Source of the DNA: CAYRGQ01 sp964444885
GTDB taxonomy: Bacteria; Bacteroidota; Bacteroidia; Sphingobacteriales; Sphingobacteriaceae
DNA length: 33,525 nucleotides
Direction: 5' to 3'
NCBI GenBank assembly: GCA_964444885.1
Contig: CAYUIZ010000020.1
Location: 1-33,525, forward strand
The stretch's first letter is position 1. Every line of letters starts with the position of its first letter. The translations under genes and the position numbers were made by a program. Below are positions 7,818 through 17,400 of this stretch, piece by piece. The notes beneath the pieces were generated by a model. The model worked only from the letters and a program-made list of their open reading frames with translations. It did not search any database and was not told the origin of the DNA.

Positions 7818-10800
7818 ATGAAAAACGCATCTGATCAAACAATCGTTAACCTGTTTTGCGAGCAAGCGCGCAAAACACCGGACAGTATTGCCGTTGTGCT
7901 GAGCGGTGAACGATTGACATACCGGGAGCTGGACGAAAAGTCCAACCAGCTCGCACATTACCTACTTGAGCAGGGCGTCCGGACTGAAACACTAGTAGGC
8001 ATCTGCTTGGAGCGTTCGCTTGAAATGATTATCGGCATTCTGGGAATAATGAAAGCGGGGGGCGCCTACGTGCCAATCGACCCTGAGTACCCCAAGGATC
8101 GAATAGCGTATGTTTTGACAGATATCAAAGCACAGGTCGTATTAGCCTCCCATTTATCGTTCGACCTACTCAACGACATTTCGAGCCTTACACCGCAACC
8201 CTTTCAAACCATCAACCTTCAGGAAGCCAGACTATACAATAAGCAAAACCAATCTCTCCCCGATCTCTCGTCCCCATTGGACGTCGATCACTTGGCCTAT
8301 ATTATTTATACATCAGGCTCTACGGGCCGGCCAAAAGGCGTGATGATCACCCATAAAAATGTCGTTCGCTTATTTGTTAACGACCAACCGTTGTTCAATT
8401 TTAACGAACGCGACGTGTGGACGATGTTTCACTCGTTTTGTTTCGATTTCTCCGTGTGGGAAATGTATGGAGCGCTGCTTTTTGGCGGCCGTTTAGTAAT
8501 CGTACCTAAACACACAGCGCAGGATGCGCATCTCTTTGCAACACTACTCCTTGACGAAAAAGTAACGATTCTTAACCAAACCCCTTCTGCTTTTTACGTT
8601 TTACAGGATTATGCGACCACATTACCTTCGCCCCTTCCGCTCCAGACCCGTTATGTGATTTTTGGTGGAGAAGCGTTAAATCCCGCGAAGCTAAAAGACT
8701 GGCACGCTCGCTATCCCGACTGCCGCCTCGTCAATATGTACGGTATCACCGAAACAACCGTACATGTTACGTACCAAGAAATAAAGCAAAATCATCTCGA
8801 CGCGACAAGCAGCGTGATCGGGGTTCCGATCCCAACCTTGTATGCCTATGTGTTGAATGAAAATTTGGAAGAACTCCCTGCTGATACGGAAGGCGAATTA
8901 TTCGTAGGCGGTGATGGCCTAGCGCGCGGGTACCTCAACCTGCCTGAATTAACAAGCACCAGATTCATTAGAGATCCATTTTCGGATATTCCCGATGCGC
9001 GGCTGTACCGGACAGGTGACCTCGTTAAAATGTCTAACGACGGATCGCTTACCTATTTAGGGCGCATAGACAACCAAGTAAAAATCCGGGGTTTTCGTAT
9101 CGAGTTGGGCGAAGTCGAGCATACCCTGCAACAAATACCCGGGATACTACATGGCGTAGTCGTAGCCCAAGAACGAGCAAACGAAGACACGCAGCTTATT
9201 GGCTATTACGTAGCAGCCGACGCTATTGACAAAGCGGCCATCCTGACATTCCTCCGCAGCCGCCTGCCGGATTATATGGTACCCCAGGTATTGATTGAGG
9301 TCGGCATGATTCCCCTGACAAGCAATGGCAAAGTTGACAAAAAGGCGTTGCCGTTGCCGGGTTCGTCCAAAGAGTCGGCAAGTACATGCGTTGCGGCCCA
9401 GCACAAAACCGAAGTATTGCTAGCCAGTATATGGAAAACGCTCCTACGGCTCAATCGAGTGGGTCGAGACGACAACTTCTTTGCGCTTGGGGGCAATTCC
9501 CTACTAGCGCAGAAAATGACGACGGAACTACGAAGAAAGAATATTGAACTAGCTGTTATTACGTTATACCAATATCCCGTACTCAAAGACCTTGCGCAAT
9601 TTCTTGACGGCAGCCAACGGCTATTTCCCAGCGTCAAACACGCTCCTCACGGCAAAGCTCGGCAGTTAGACCAAGAGGTGGCCATTATCGGGATGGCCGG
9701 ACGCTTTCCGGGTGCGAACACGACGGAAGAACTTTGGGAAATACTCGCCAACGGAAAAGAAAGCATCCGGTTTTTCGATGAAACCGAACTGGATCCATCC
9801 ATTCCCCTTGCCGAGAGGCAGTCGTCCGACTATGTCCCAGCACGGGGAATCATTGATAACGCGACTGACTTTGATGCTTCGTTTTTTGGCATCAATGCCA
9901 AGCAAGCCGAACTCATGGATCCCCAGCATCGCGTTTTCCTCGAGATATCTTGGGAGGCCCTGGAAAAATCAGGATATGTCCCCCAAAAATTCAACGGATT
10001 TATCGGGGTATATGCGGGTTGCGCAAACAACACCTACTTTGCCAATAACGTTTTGGCCAATCCAGCCGCGGTCGATCAAGCGGGCGGCATGCAAGTGCTT
10101 ACGGCAAATGACAAAGACTACATCGCCACCAAAACGGCGTATTCCTTAGACCTAAAAGGACCGGCGGTCACTGTTTTGTCTGCCTGCTCCACGTCTTTGC
10201 TTGCTGTTGCGCAAGCTGTTGAAAGCATCCGTAGAGGCCAATGCGATATCGCGTTGGCGGGCGGCGCTTCGATCACCTGTCCGATAAATAGCGGTCATCT
10301 TTACGAAGAGGGCGCGATGCTGAGCAAGGATGGACATTGCCGGCCTTTTGACCAAAACGCCCAAGGTACGTTGTTTTCCGACGGCGCCGCCGTTGTCGTA
10401 CTCAAAAGCAAAAAGCAAGCGGAGCTGGATGGAGATCCTATCTACGCCGTAATTAGCGGCGTAGGCATTAGCAATGACGGAGGAGGCAAAGGCAGCTTTA
10501 CTGCACCGAGCGCAGCGGGGCAAGCCCATTGCATCCGCATGGCGATTAATGACGCCGGCATAGACCCTGCGGATATTTCCTATGTCGAAACTCATGGCAC
10601 CGCTACGCCCATGGGAGACCCCATTGAAATTGACGGTCTTAAAATGGCCTTCGGCGCACAGGCAGAGCGGCAATACTGCAAAATAGGCTCCATAAAAAGC
10701 AACATCGGACACCTGACACACGCGGCAGGGGTAGCGGGGCTGATCAAAACGGCGCTGTCGCTTTATCACCGGAAGATTGTACCTTCGGTCAATTACCAAT

Positions 10801-13800
10801 CGCCTAATCCGAATATTGACTTCGCAAGCAGTCCTTTTGTAGTGAACGATCAGCTGACCGACTGGAGACCACGTCGGGGCAAATGGGTCGCGGGGGTTAG
10901 TTCCTTTGGCGTTGGTGGCACCAATGTCCATGTCATTGTCGAGGCGCACAGCACGCCCGGCAGTGCGGAGAAAGTTGCGAATGAAAACACGAGTTCGGGC
11001 ACGGCATGGCACATCGCTACACTGTCCGCCCGGTGCGAAACATCCCTAAACGTATACACGCAGAACCTTGCCACTTACCTGGAAAACAAACCACACCCCG
11101 GGATACGCAACATAGCCTATACGCTGCAGGAACGACGGCAGGATTTTGAATACCGGCGTGCATACGTGGTAAGTGATTCGAAATCGCTGGTCCATGCGTT
11201 GCGAAACGAGCAAAAAGCCCCGCGCCCGGCCCATGACCATAGCGGCATGGTCGCCTTTATGTTTCCGGGGCAGGGATCCCAATTCCCCAATATGGGAAGG
11301 GAGCTGTATCAGCGAGAATCTGTCTTCCGAGACGCGGTCGATGAATGCGCGATATTGCTACGGGAGGTGCTAGGCGAGGATATTCGTGACACCATCTACG
11401 TCGAATCGGTTGACACGCTGGCTGCTACGCGGCTTAAAAATACGAAGTATACGCAACCCGCCCTGTTTGTGACGGAATATGCGCTTGCTAAGCTTTGGAT
11501 GAGCTGGGGTATTACGCCAGCGGCTTTTATTGGCCATAGTATCGGAGAGTTTGTGGCGGCCCACCTCGCTGGCGTCTTTTCGCTCGCTGATGTCTTAAAA
11601 CTTGTAGCGATCCGCGGACAACTCATTACTACACTTTCGCCCGGCAGTATGCTTTCCATCCGGGAAGGCGCCGAAAAAGTGCGTCAGATCCTCCCCAAGG
11701 GCGTCACGCTGGCGGCAATAAACGCTCCTGCGCTGTGTGTCGTTGCTGGGGAGACTTCATCTATCCTTGACTTCGCATCAAAGCTTGACGGCCTGCACAT
11801 TGCTAACAAGCCTTTGGAAACGAGCCACGCCTTCCATTCGGATATGATGGAACCGATCTTGGCGCCTTTCGCAGACGCCTTCGCCGATATCCAACTCCAC
11901 ACACCGGCCAAGCCAATCGTGTCCACCGTGACCGGCGAATGGCTGAAAGACGCGGAAGCAACAAGCGTCGAATATTGGGTGCGGCACGTGCAAGCAACGG
12001 TTAGGTTCTCGGAGGCTTTAACGTTTCTGGAAAAAGAACTGAACCCCGTATTACTGGAAGTGGGACCCGGAGCTGTCACCGCCACGCTCGCGAAGCAGCA
12101 CGGCATCAGTTTGGCAGTGCGATCGATAGACGGTCTGCGTCAAGTAGAAGAACACCGTCATTTATACACAGCTATTGCTAATTTATGGACACTTGGGATA
12201 CAGCCCGACTGGAAGGCTGTAAACGTCGGACACCGAAAACTTGTTGATTTGCCAACATACGCATTCAACCGGGCACGCTACTGGCTGCCCGCTAGGCCGG
12301 CGACAGACAACCCTACTACACAATCCGCCGTCGCGGGCATTAATGGGCATTCCGCCATGCTGCCCGTTCAGCTGCCTGCTGAACCTCAACCCATATCAGC
12401 GAACATGGATAGAAAAGAACGAATCGTTAACAAAGTCACTGACCTACTTGCTGACGCGTCTGGCATCGAAATCAGCCAAACAGCGATTGGGTCTAATTTC
12501 ATTGAACTCGGATTTGACTCTTTATTGCTCACGCAAGTAGCGTTGCGTTTGAAAAAAGAATTCGGTGTGCCTGTAACGTTCAGAGGGCTGAACGAAGCGT
12601 ATCCTGACGTAAACTCGCTGGCCGACTACCTCGACAAAACATTGCCGCCTAACGCTTTTGCTAAACAGACAGGGAAGAACCCTGCTAACCCCACTCCCCC
12701 AGAACCTGCCCGAGGGGTGACAAATTTGCCTCAAATGACTAACGGATCGGATGCAATCAACTTAATATCCCAACAAATCGCGCTGTTGTCCCAGCAGATC
12801 GCGCTGATGCAACAAGGTGACGGATTGGGAAGCGTACAGACAAGCGGTGAGTCGCTACGGCAACCCCATCCGGCTGAATCGCTCAGCATCACTGAGACAG
12901 CCGAACTAAAGAAGCCGTTTGGCGCTACTGCACGCATAGAGAAAAGGACATCGACACTAACGCCCAAGCAACAGACTTACTTGGGACAACTCATTGCACA
13001 ATACACCCAAAAAACACGCAAAAGCAAGGAATACACGCAGGAACATCGTGCCTACATGGCCGATCCGCGCGTGGTTTCGGGTTTCAAGCCAGAAACAAAA
13101 GAAATCGTCTATTCAATTGTAGCCAACCGGTCGAAGGGCTGCCGGCTATGGGATTTGGATGGCAATATGTATATCGACGTTTTAAACGGATTTGGTTCCA
13201 ATTTTCTTGGATATCAACCCGACGTAGTGAAAAAGGCACTCATCCAGCAGATCGAGGAAGGGTATGAGATCGGGCCGCAGCACGAGAAGGCGGGGGCGGT
13301 CGCGAAATTAATTTGCGAATTTACCGGATTTGACCGGGCAGGCCTGTGCAATACCGGGTCAGAAGCCGTGTTGGGCGCTATGCGTATTGCCCGTACGGTG
13401 ACGGGCCGCTCAACGATCGTTGCTTTTACGAATTCATACCATGGTATCATGGACGAGGTCATTGTGCGGGGCACAAAAAAGCTAAAGACTTACCCTGCCG
13501 CCCCGGGCATTCTTCCCGAAGCGGTACAAAACATGCTCATCCTCGATTACGGCACGGAAGAGTCCATGCGGATTATCCGAGAGCGTGCACACGAGCTCGC
13601 TGCCGTACTTGTCGAACCTATACAAAGTCGCCGCCCCGAGTTTGTGCCTGTTGATTTTCTCCGTGAATTGCGCGCCGTAACCGCGCAGGCTGGAACAGCC
13701 CTAATATTCGATGAGGTCATCTCCGGATTCCGGTTTCATCCACGGGGCGCCCAGGGCTTATTTGACATCAAGGCAGACATTGCGACCTACGGCAAGGTCG

Positions 13801-14468
13801 CCGGTGCCGGCATATCCGTTGGAATCATTGCCGGAAAAAAACATTATATGGACGCGCTAGATGGAGGATACTGGCAGTATGGCGATGATTCTATACCCGA
13901 AGCCGGCGTTACCTACTTCGCAGGCACCTTCGTTCGGCACCCCCTAGCTTTAGCTACTACGCTAGCATCATTGGAATACCTGAAAGAGCAAGGTCCCCAA
14001 TTACAGGAAACCGTCAACAAGCAAACAAAAATATTAGCGGATCGGCTAAATAGCATATGCGAACGATACCGAACCCCCTTATTCATCGCCCATTTTGGAT
14101 CGTTATGGAAAGTCAAGTACCACGAAGAGTACCCTTACAGCGAACTGCTGTTTGCCGCGATGCGACTAAAGGGTATCCACATACAGGATGGGTTCCCCTG
14201 TTTTCTGACGACAGCGCATACCGATGATGACGTTGACCGTATCGCCGAAGCCTTTGAGGAAAGTGTCCGGGAACTCGTTGACGCAGAATTTATTCCCACT
14301 TCCTCCGCGCCGGCACACAACGGTAAGGCCACCATGGAGGGAAGCATCGCTAAAACACAACTGCCGCCGGTGCCGAACGCCCGACTGGGCAAGGATAGCG
14401 AGGGAAACCCTGCGTGGTTTGTAGAAGATGAAAAAAACGCGGGCCGCTACCTGCAAGTGCAAATTTAG
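7818..14468 (+). CDS. Hybrid NRPS-PKS: A(Thr)-T-KS-AT-ACP-aminotransferase
   Basis: A 2216-residue cytoplasmic megasynthase. The A domain (about 10-510) has YTSGSTG at 164-170. Its residues at the GrsA specificity positions read D-F-W-N-I-G-M-V-H(-K), the known threonine code. The T domain has Ser561 (GGNS). KS (about 618-1042) keeps Cys790, His926 and His965. AT (about 1143-1440) has active Ser1241 in GHSIG and HAFH at 1337-1340, the malonyl-CoA type. ACP has Ser1568 (GFDSL). A linker holds two copies of SQQIAL (1651-1662). A class III PLP aminotransferase (about 1715-2155) has the PLP lysine at K1993 and FDEVISGFR at 1964-1972. No KR is present, so the beta-ketone should be transaminated, as in mycosubtilin and iturin synthases. 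The last about 35 residues resemble the aminotransferase-to-C linker of those enzymes, cut by a gene break before the next C domain. Predicted intermediate: 3,4-diamino-5-hydroxyhexanoyl-ACP (inference). Confidence 0.92.
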   Translation: MKNASDQTIVNLFCEQARKTPDSIAVVLSGERLTYRELDEKSNQLAHYLLEQGVRTETLVGICLERSLEMIIGILGIMKAGGAYVPIDPEYPKDRIAYVLTDIKAQVVLASHLSFDLLNDISSLTPQPFQTINLQEARLYNKQNQSLPDLSSPLDVDHLAYIIYTSGSTGRPKGVMITHKNVVRLFVNDQPLFNFNERDVWTMFHSFCFDFSVWEMYGALLFGGRLVIVPKHTAQDAHLFATLLLDEKVTILNQTPSAFYVLQDYATTLPSPLPLQTRYVIFGGEALNPAKLKDWHARYPDCRLVNMYGITETTVHVTYQEIKQNHLDATSSVIGVPIPTLYAYVLNENLEELPADTEGELFVGGDGLARGYLNLPELTSTRFIRDPFSDIPDARLYRTGDLVKMSNDGSLTYLGRIDNQVKIRGFRIELGEVEHTLQQIPGILHGVVVAQERANEDTQLIGYYVAADAIDKAAILTFLRSRLPDYMVPQVLIEVGMIPLTSNGKVDKKALPLPGSSKESASTCVAAQHKTEVLLASIWKTLLRLNRVGRDDNFFALGGNSLLAQKMTTELRRKNIELAVITLYQYPVLKDLAQFLDGSQRLFPSVKHAPHGKARQLDQEVAIIGMAGRFPGANTTEELWEILANGKESIRFFDETELDPSIPLAERQSSDYVPARGIIDNATDFDASFFGINAKQAELMDPQHRVFLEISWEALEKSGYVPQKFNGFIGVYAGCANNTYFANNVLANPAAVDQAGGMQVLTANDKDYIATKTAYSLDLKGPAVTVLSACSTSLLAVAQAVESIRRGQCDIALAGGASITCPINSGHLYEEGAMLSKDGHCRPFDQNAQGTLFSDGAAVVVLKSKKQAELDGDPIYAVISGVGISNDGGGKGSFTAPSAAGQAHCIRMAINDAGIDPADISYVETHGTATPMGDPIEIDGLKMAFGAQAERQYCKIGSIKSNIGHLTHAAGVAGLIKTALSLYHRKIVPSVNYQSPNPNIDFASSPFVVNDQLTDWRPRRGKWVAGVSSFGVGGTNVHVIVEAHSTPGSAEKVANENTSSGTAWHIATLSARCETSLNVYTQNLATYLENKPHPGIRNIAYTLQERRQDFEYRRAYVVSDSKSLVHALRNEQKAPRPAHDHSGMVAFMFPGQGSQFPNMGRELYQRESVFRDAVDECAILLREVLGEDIRDTIYVESVDTLAATRLKNTKYTQPALFVTEYALAKLWMSWGITPAAFIGHSIGEFVAAHLAGVFSLADVLKLVAIRGQLITTLSPGSMLSIREGAEKVRQILPKGVTLAAINAPALCVVAGETSSILDFASKLDGLHIANKPLETSHAFHSDMMEPILAPFADAFADIQLHTPAKPIVSTVTGEWLKDAEATSVEYWVRHVQATVRFSEALTFLEKELNPVLLEVGPGAVTATLAKQHGISLAVRSIDGLRQVEEHRHLYTAIANLWTLGIQPDWKAVNVGHRKLVDLPTYAFNRARYWLPARPATDNPTTQSAVAGINGHSAMLPVQLPAEPQPISANMDRKERIVNKVTDLLADASGIEISQTAIGSNFIELGFDSLLLTQVALRLKKEFGVPVTFRGLNEAYPDVNSLADYLDKTLPPNAFAKQTGKNPANPTPPEPARGVTNLPQMTNGSDAINLISQQIALLSQQIALMQQGDGLGSVQTSGESLRQPHPAESLSITETAELKKPFGATARIEKRTSTLTPKQQTYLGQLIAQYTQKTRKSKEYTQEHRAYMADPRVVSGFKPETKEIVYSIVANRSKGCRLWDLDGNMYIDVLNGFGSNFLGYQPDVVKKALIQQIEEGYEIGPQHEKAGAVAKLICEFTGFDRAGLCNTGSEAVLGAMRIARTVTGRSTIVAFTNSYHGIMDEVIVRGTKKLKTYPAAPGILPEAVQNMLILDYGTEESMRIIRERAHELAAVLVEPIQSRRPEFVPVDFLRELRAVTAQAGTALIFDEVISGFRFHPRGAQGLFDIKADIATYGKVAGAGISVGIIAGKKHYMDALDGGYWQYGDDSIPEAGVTYFAGTFVRHPLALATTLASLEYLKEQGPQLQETVNKQTKILADRLNSICERYRTPLFIAHFGSLWKVKYHEEYPYSELLFAAMRLKGIHIQDGFPCFLTTAHTDDDVDRIAEAFEESVRELVDAEFIPTSSAPAHNGKATMEGSIAKTQLPPVPNARLGKDSEGNPAWFVEDEKNAGRYLQVQI

Positions 14469-14486
14469 CCTTTGATTAAACGCAGT

Positions 14487-17400
14487 ATGGATAACACGCT
14501 CACGACCCCTCGCTTAGTTTCCGTTAATTTTGATCCGTTTGCCCAAGGTGTAATTGAGAAGACCGCTCGTATCACCGAATCGCAACAGGAAATCTGGACT
14601 TCTTGCCTTATCGGGGGCGTGGAAGCCAATTGCGCGTATAATGAATCAATATCCCTAGTGCTTCAAGGTGATTTTGTACAGGAAGCCATGTCACGTGCAC
14701 TGAGAGACGTTGTAACGCGGCACGAAGCACTACGGTCCACCATCAGCGCCAATGGCGAATACCTGTGTATCCACACGGATGCCAACTTCATGCTGCATAG
14801 CGAAGATCTGTCTATGCACAAAGAACTCGAGCAACATACATTGCTCGAAGCATACGCGAAAGACGACGCCGAAACGCCCTTCGACCTGAAGAATGGCCCG
14901 CTCTTTAGAGCTGCTATTTTTAAGTTGAGTGAGCATAAGCACCACGTCAGGCTAACCGCGCATCATATGGTTTGCGATGGCTGGTCATTTGGGATCATCC
15001 TGGAAGATCTCGCCGTCCTTTATTCAGGGCATGCGCAGTCCGTTCACCCCGATATACAAGCCCCGACTAGCTTTGCTGAATATGTTGCCTACTTAACGGA
15101 TTTCAACGCGAGCAACGAATATGTTGAAACCGAAAATTATTGGATCGGCCAATACACGAAACCGTACTCCACTATCGAAATACCGATTGATTTCCCACGG
15201 CCGCCGCAGCGCACCTACCAGAGCGACCGTGTCGATTTTTTGCTCGACAAAACGTTGGTAGAAAGCCTCTCTTCGATGGGAAAAGCTCATAATGCGAGTT
15301 TGGTGACCGTCCTGCTGACGGCTTTTGAAGCCTACATGCATCGCCTGTCGGCGCAGGAGGACATCGTCATCGGCCTTGCGGCATCGGGACAACTCGCGTC
15401 GGGATACCCTAACCTGGTCGGTCACTGCGTACACCTGTTGCCGATAAGAAGCAAACCGTCGGGAAACGTTCCGTATGCCGACTATCTCCGGCGCAGAGCG
15501 GGACAAATCATGGATGCCTACGACCATCAACAGCTCACATTAGGAAAACTACTGCAAAAAATACAGGTAGACCGCGACAGCTCACAAGTCCCTTTGACAC
15601 CTTTTGTCTTTAATGTCGACATAAGCATGGGCGAACAGCTGTCATTCCACGGTTTGACGCACGAACTCATTTTCAACCCACGGCGATATGAAAACTTCGA
15701 AATCTTCTTGAACGTCACGCGCGCACACGGTTCACTCGTTTTGGAATGGTCGTACAATACGCAATTGTTTAAACGCAGCAGCATCGAGCGGATGACACGC
15801 GAGTTTGAGGCCTTATTGTATAGCATTGCCAATTCCCCCGCGCAGCGACTCGCTTCGCTGAATATCCTCACTTCCCAAACGCGGACGCAACTCGAAAAGT
15901 GGAACGAAACGCACATAGATTTTGGTGACGAGCAAAGTTTCGTGGAACTGTTTGAGCGAACTGCAAAACAACACCCTGACCGGATCGCGGTAACGTTTGG
16001 TAGTCGACAACTCACATACACCGAGCTCGACACACGGAGCAACCAGTTTGCACACGCGTTAATTCAGGAAGGAGTCTGCAAAGGCGACAAAATCGGAATA
16101 GTTTTAAAACGCTCGGAGAACCTGATCGTAGCGCTGCTGGCCGTAATGAAAGCCGGAGCAATTTACCTTCCATTCGACCCTAGTCATCCGATAGCCCGCG
16201 TGTCGTCCATTCTTGACGAAGTGGAGGCCACTTACTTATTGACATCCCACGACTATCCCGGCATACACACGAAAAAAGTTCGCGAATGCTATGTAGAAGA
16301 CCTCCTTACTAACCATTCGCAATTGAGTATGGAAAAACCTTCCGTAACCATCAGCCGGGGCGATTTGATTTATATCCTTCACACCTCGGGATCGACCGGA
16401 AAACCCAAAGGTGCGCAAATTACGCATGGCAACATCGTCAACTTTCTGAGGAGCATGGCAGTAAGCCCTGGTATAGAAGATTCGGACAAAGTGCTTGCTA
16501 TCACACCCATTTCGTTCGATATGGCCGTGGTACTCTACCTGCCACTCATGTTGGGAGGTGAACTCGTTTTGGCAGACGAAGAGACTTCAAAGGACGGTCG
16601 CCTACTTTTTGAGCTGATCATCGAAAAACGCATCAGCTGGATGATAGCCACACCCTCTACGTGGGAAATGATTCTGTCGATTGGGTGGGATAAGCCACTC
16701 AATTTGTTGGCCATCAGCGCCGGCGAAGCGTTGAGTCCGAAACTCGCCCAACAGCTCTTACAACGGTGTAGTTCCCTATGGAACGGCTATGGACCTACGG
16801 AGACGACGGTAATGGTACTGATGAAAAAAATCGTATCGCACGAGCTATCGATAACATTGGGAAAACCCCTCCCAAATACGCAAATTTATATTCTAGACCA
16901 ATACGGCAATCAAGTCCCTCCGGGACACCCCGGAGAAATATATATTGCCGGCTCAAACGTGGGTGCCGGATATTACAACCAGCCCGAACTCACGCGCTAC
17001 CATTTTATTAGCAACCCCTTCTCGGCCGACCCAAACACCCTTATGTATCGTACGGGAGATCTCGGTATGTTTGATGAAGACGGTGACATCCAATACCTTG
17101 GCCGGATAGACAACCAAGTAAAAATCCGCGGACACCGAATCGAACTGGGTGAAATTGAGCATGCACTTATCAATCAATCGGGTGTTAAAGACGCTGTCGT
17201 TATGGCCGTCGAAGATCATAAAGGAGATAAAACCCTTGTCGCCTATCTCGTGCCGGACGCAGACGATGCCTCCGGTTGGAAAGACCGATGGGAAGATCTG
17301 TGCGAGTTGGGTATAAAAGGTGAAGAAGACAAACCCTTAGAAGAACAGAACCTAGACATTGCTATTATTTCACAGTACTACAACAGCGGTGAAATCGAAG

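Noticed and set aside
10152..11012. 286-codon minus-strand frame
   Set aside because: It lies entirely within the well-supported KS domain of the NRPS-PKS on the other strand and has no recognisable motif.
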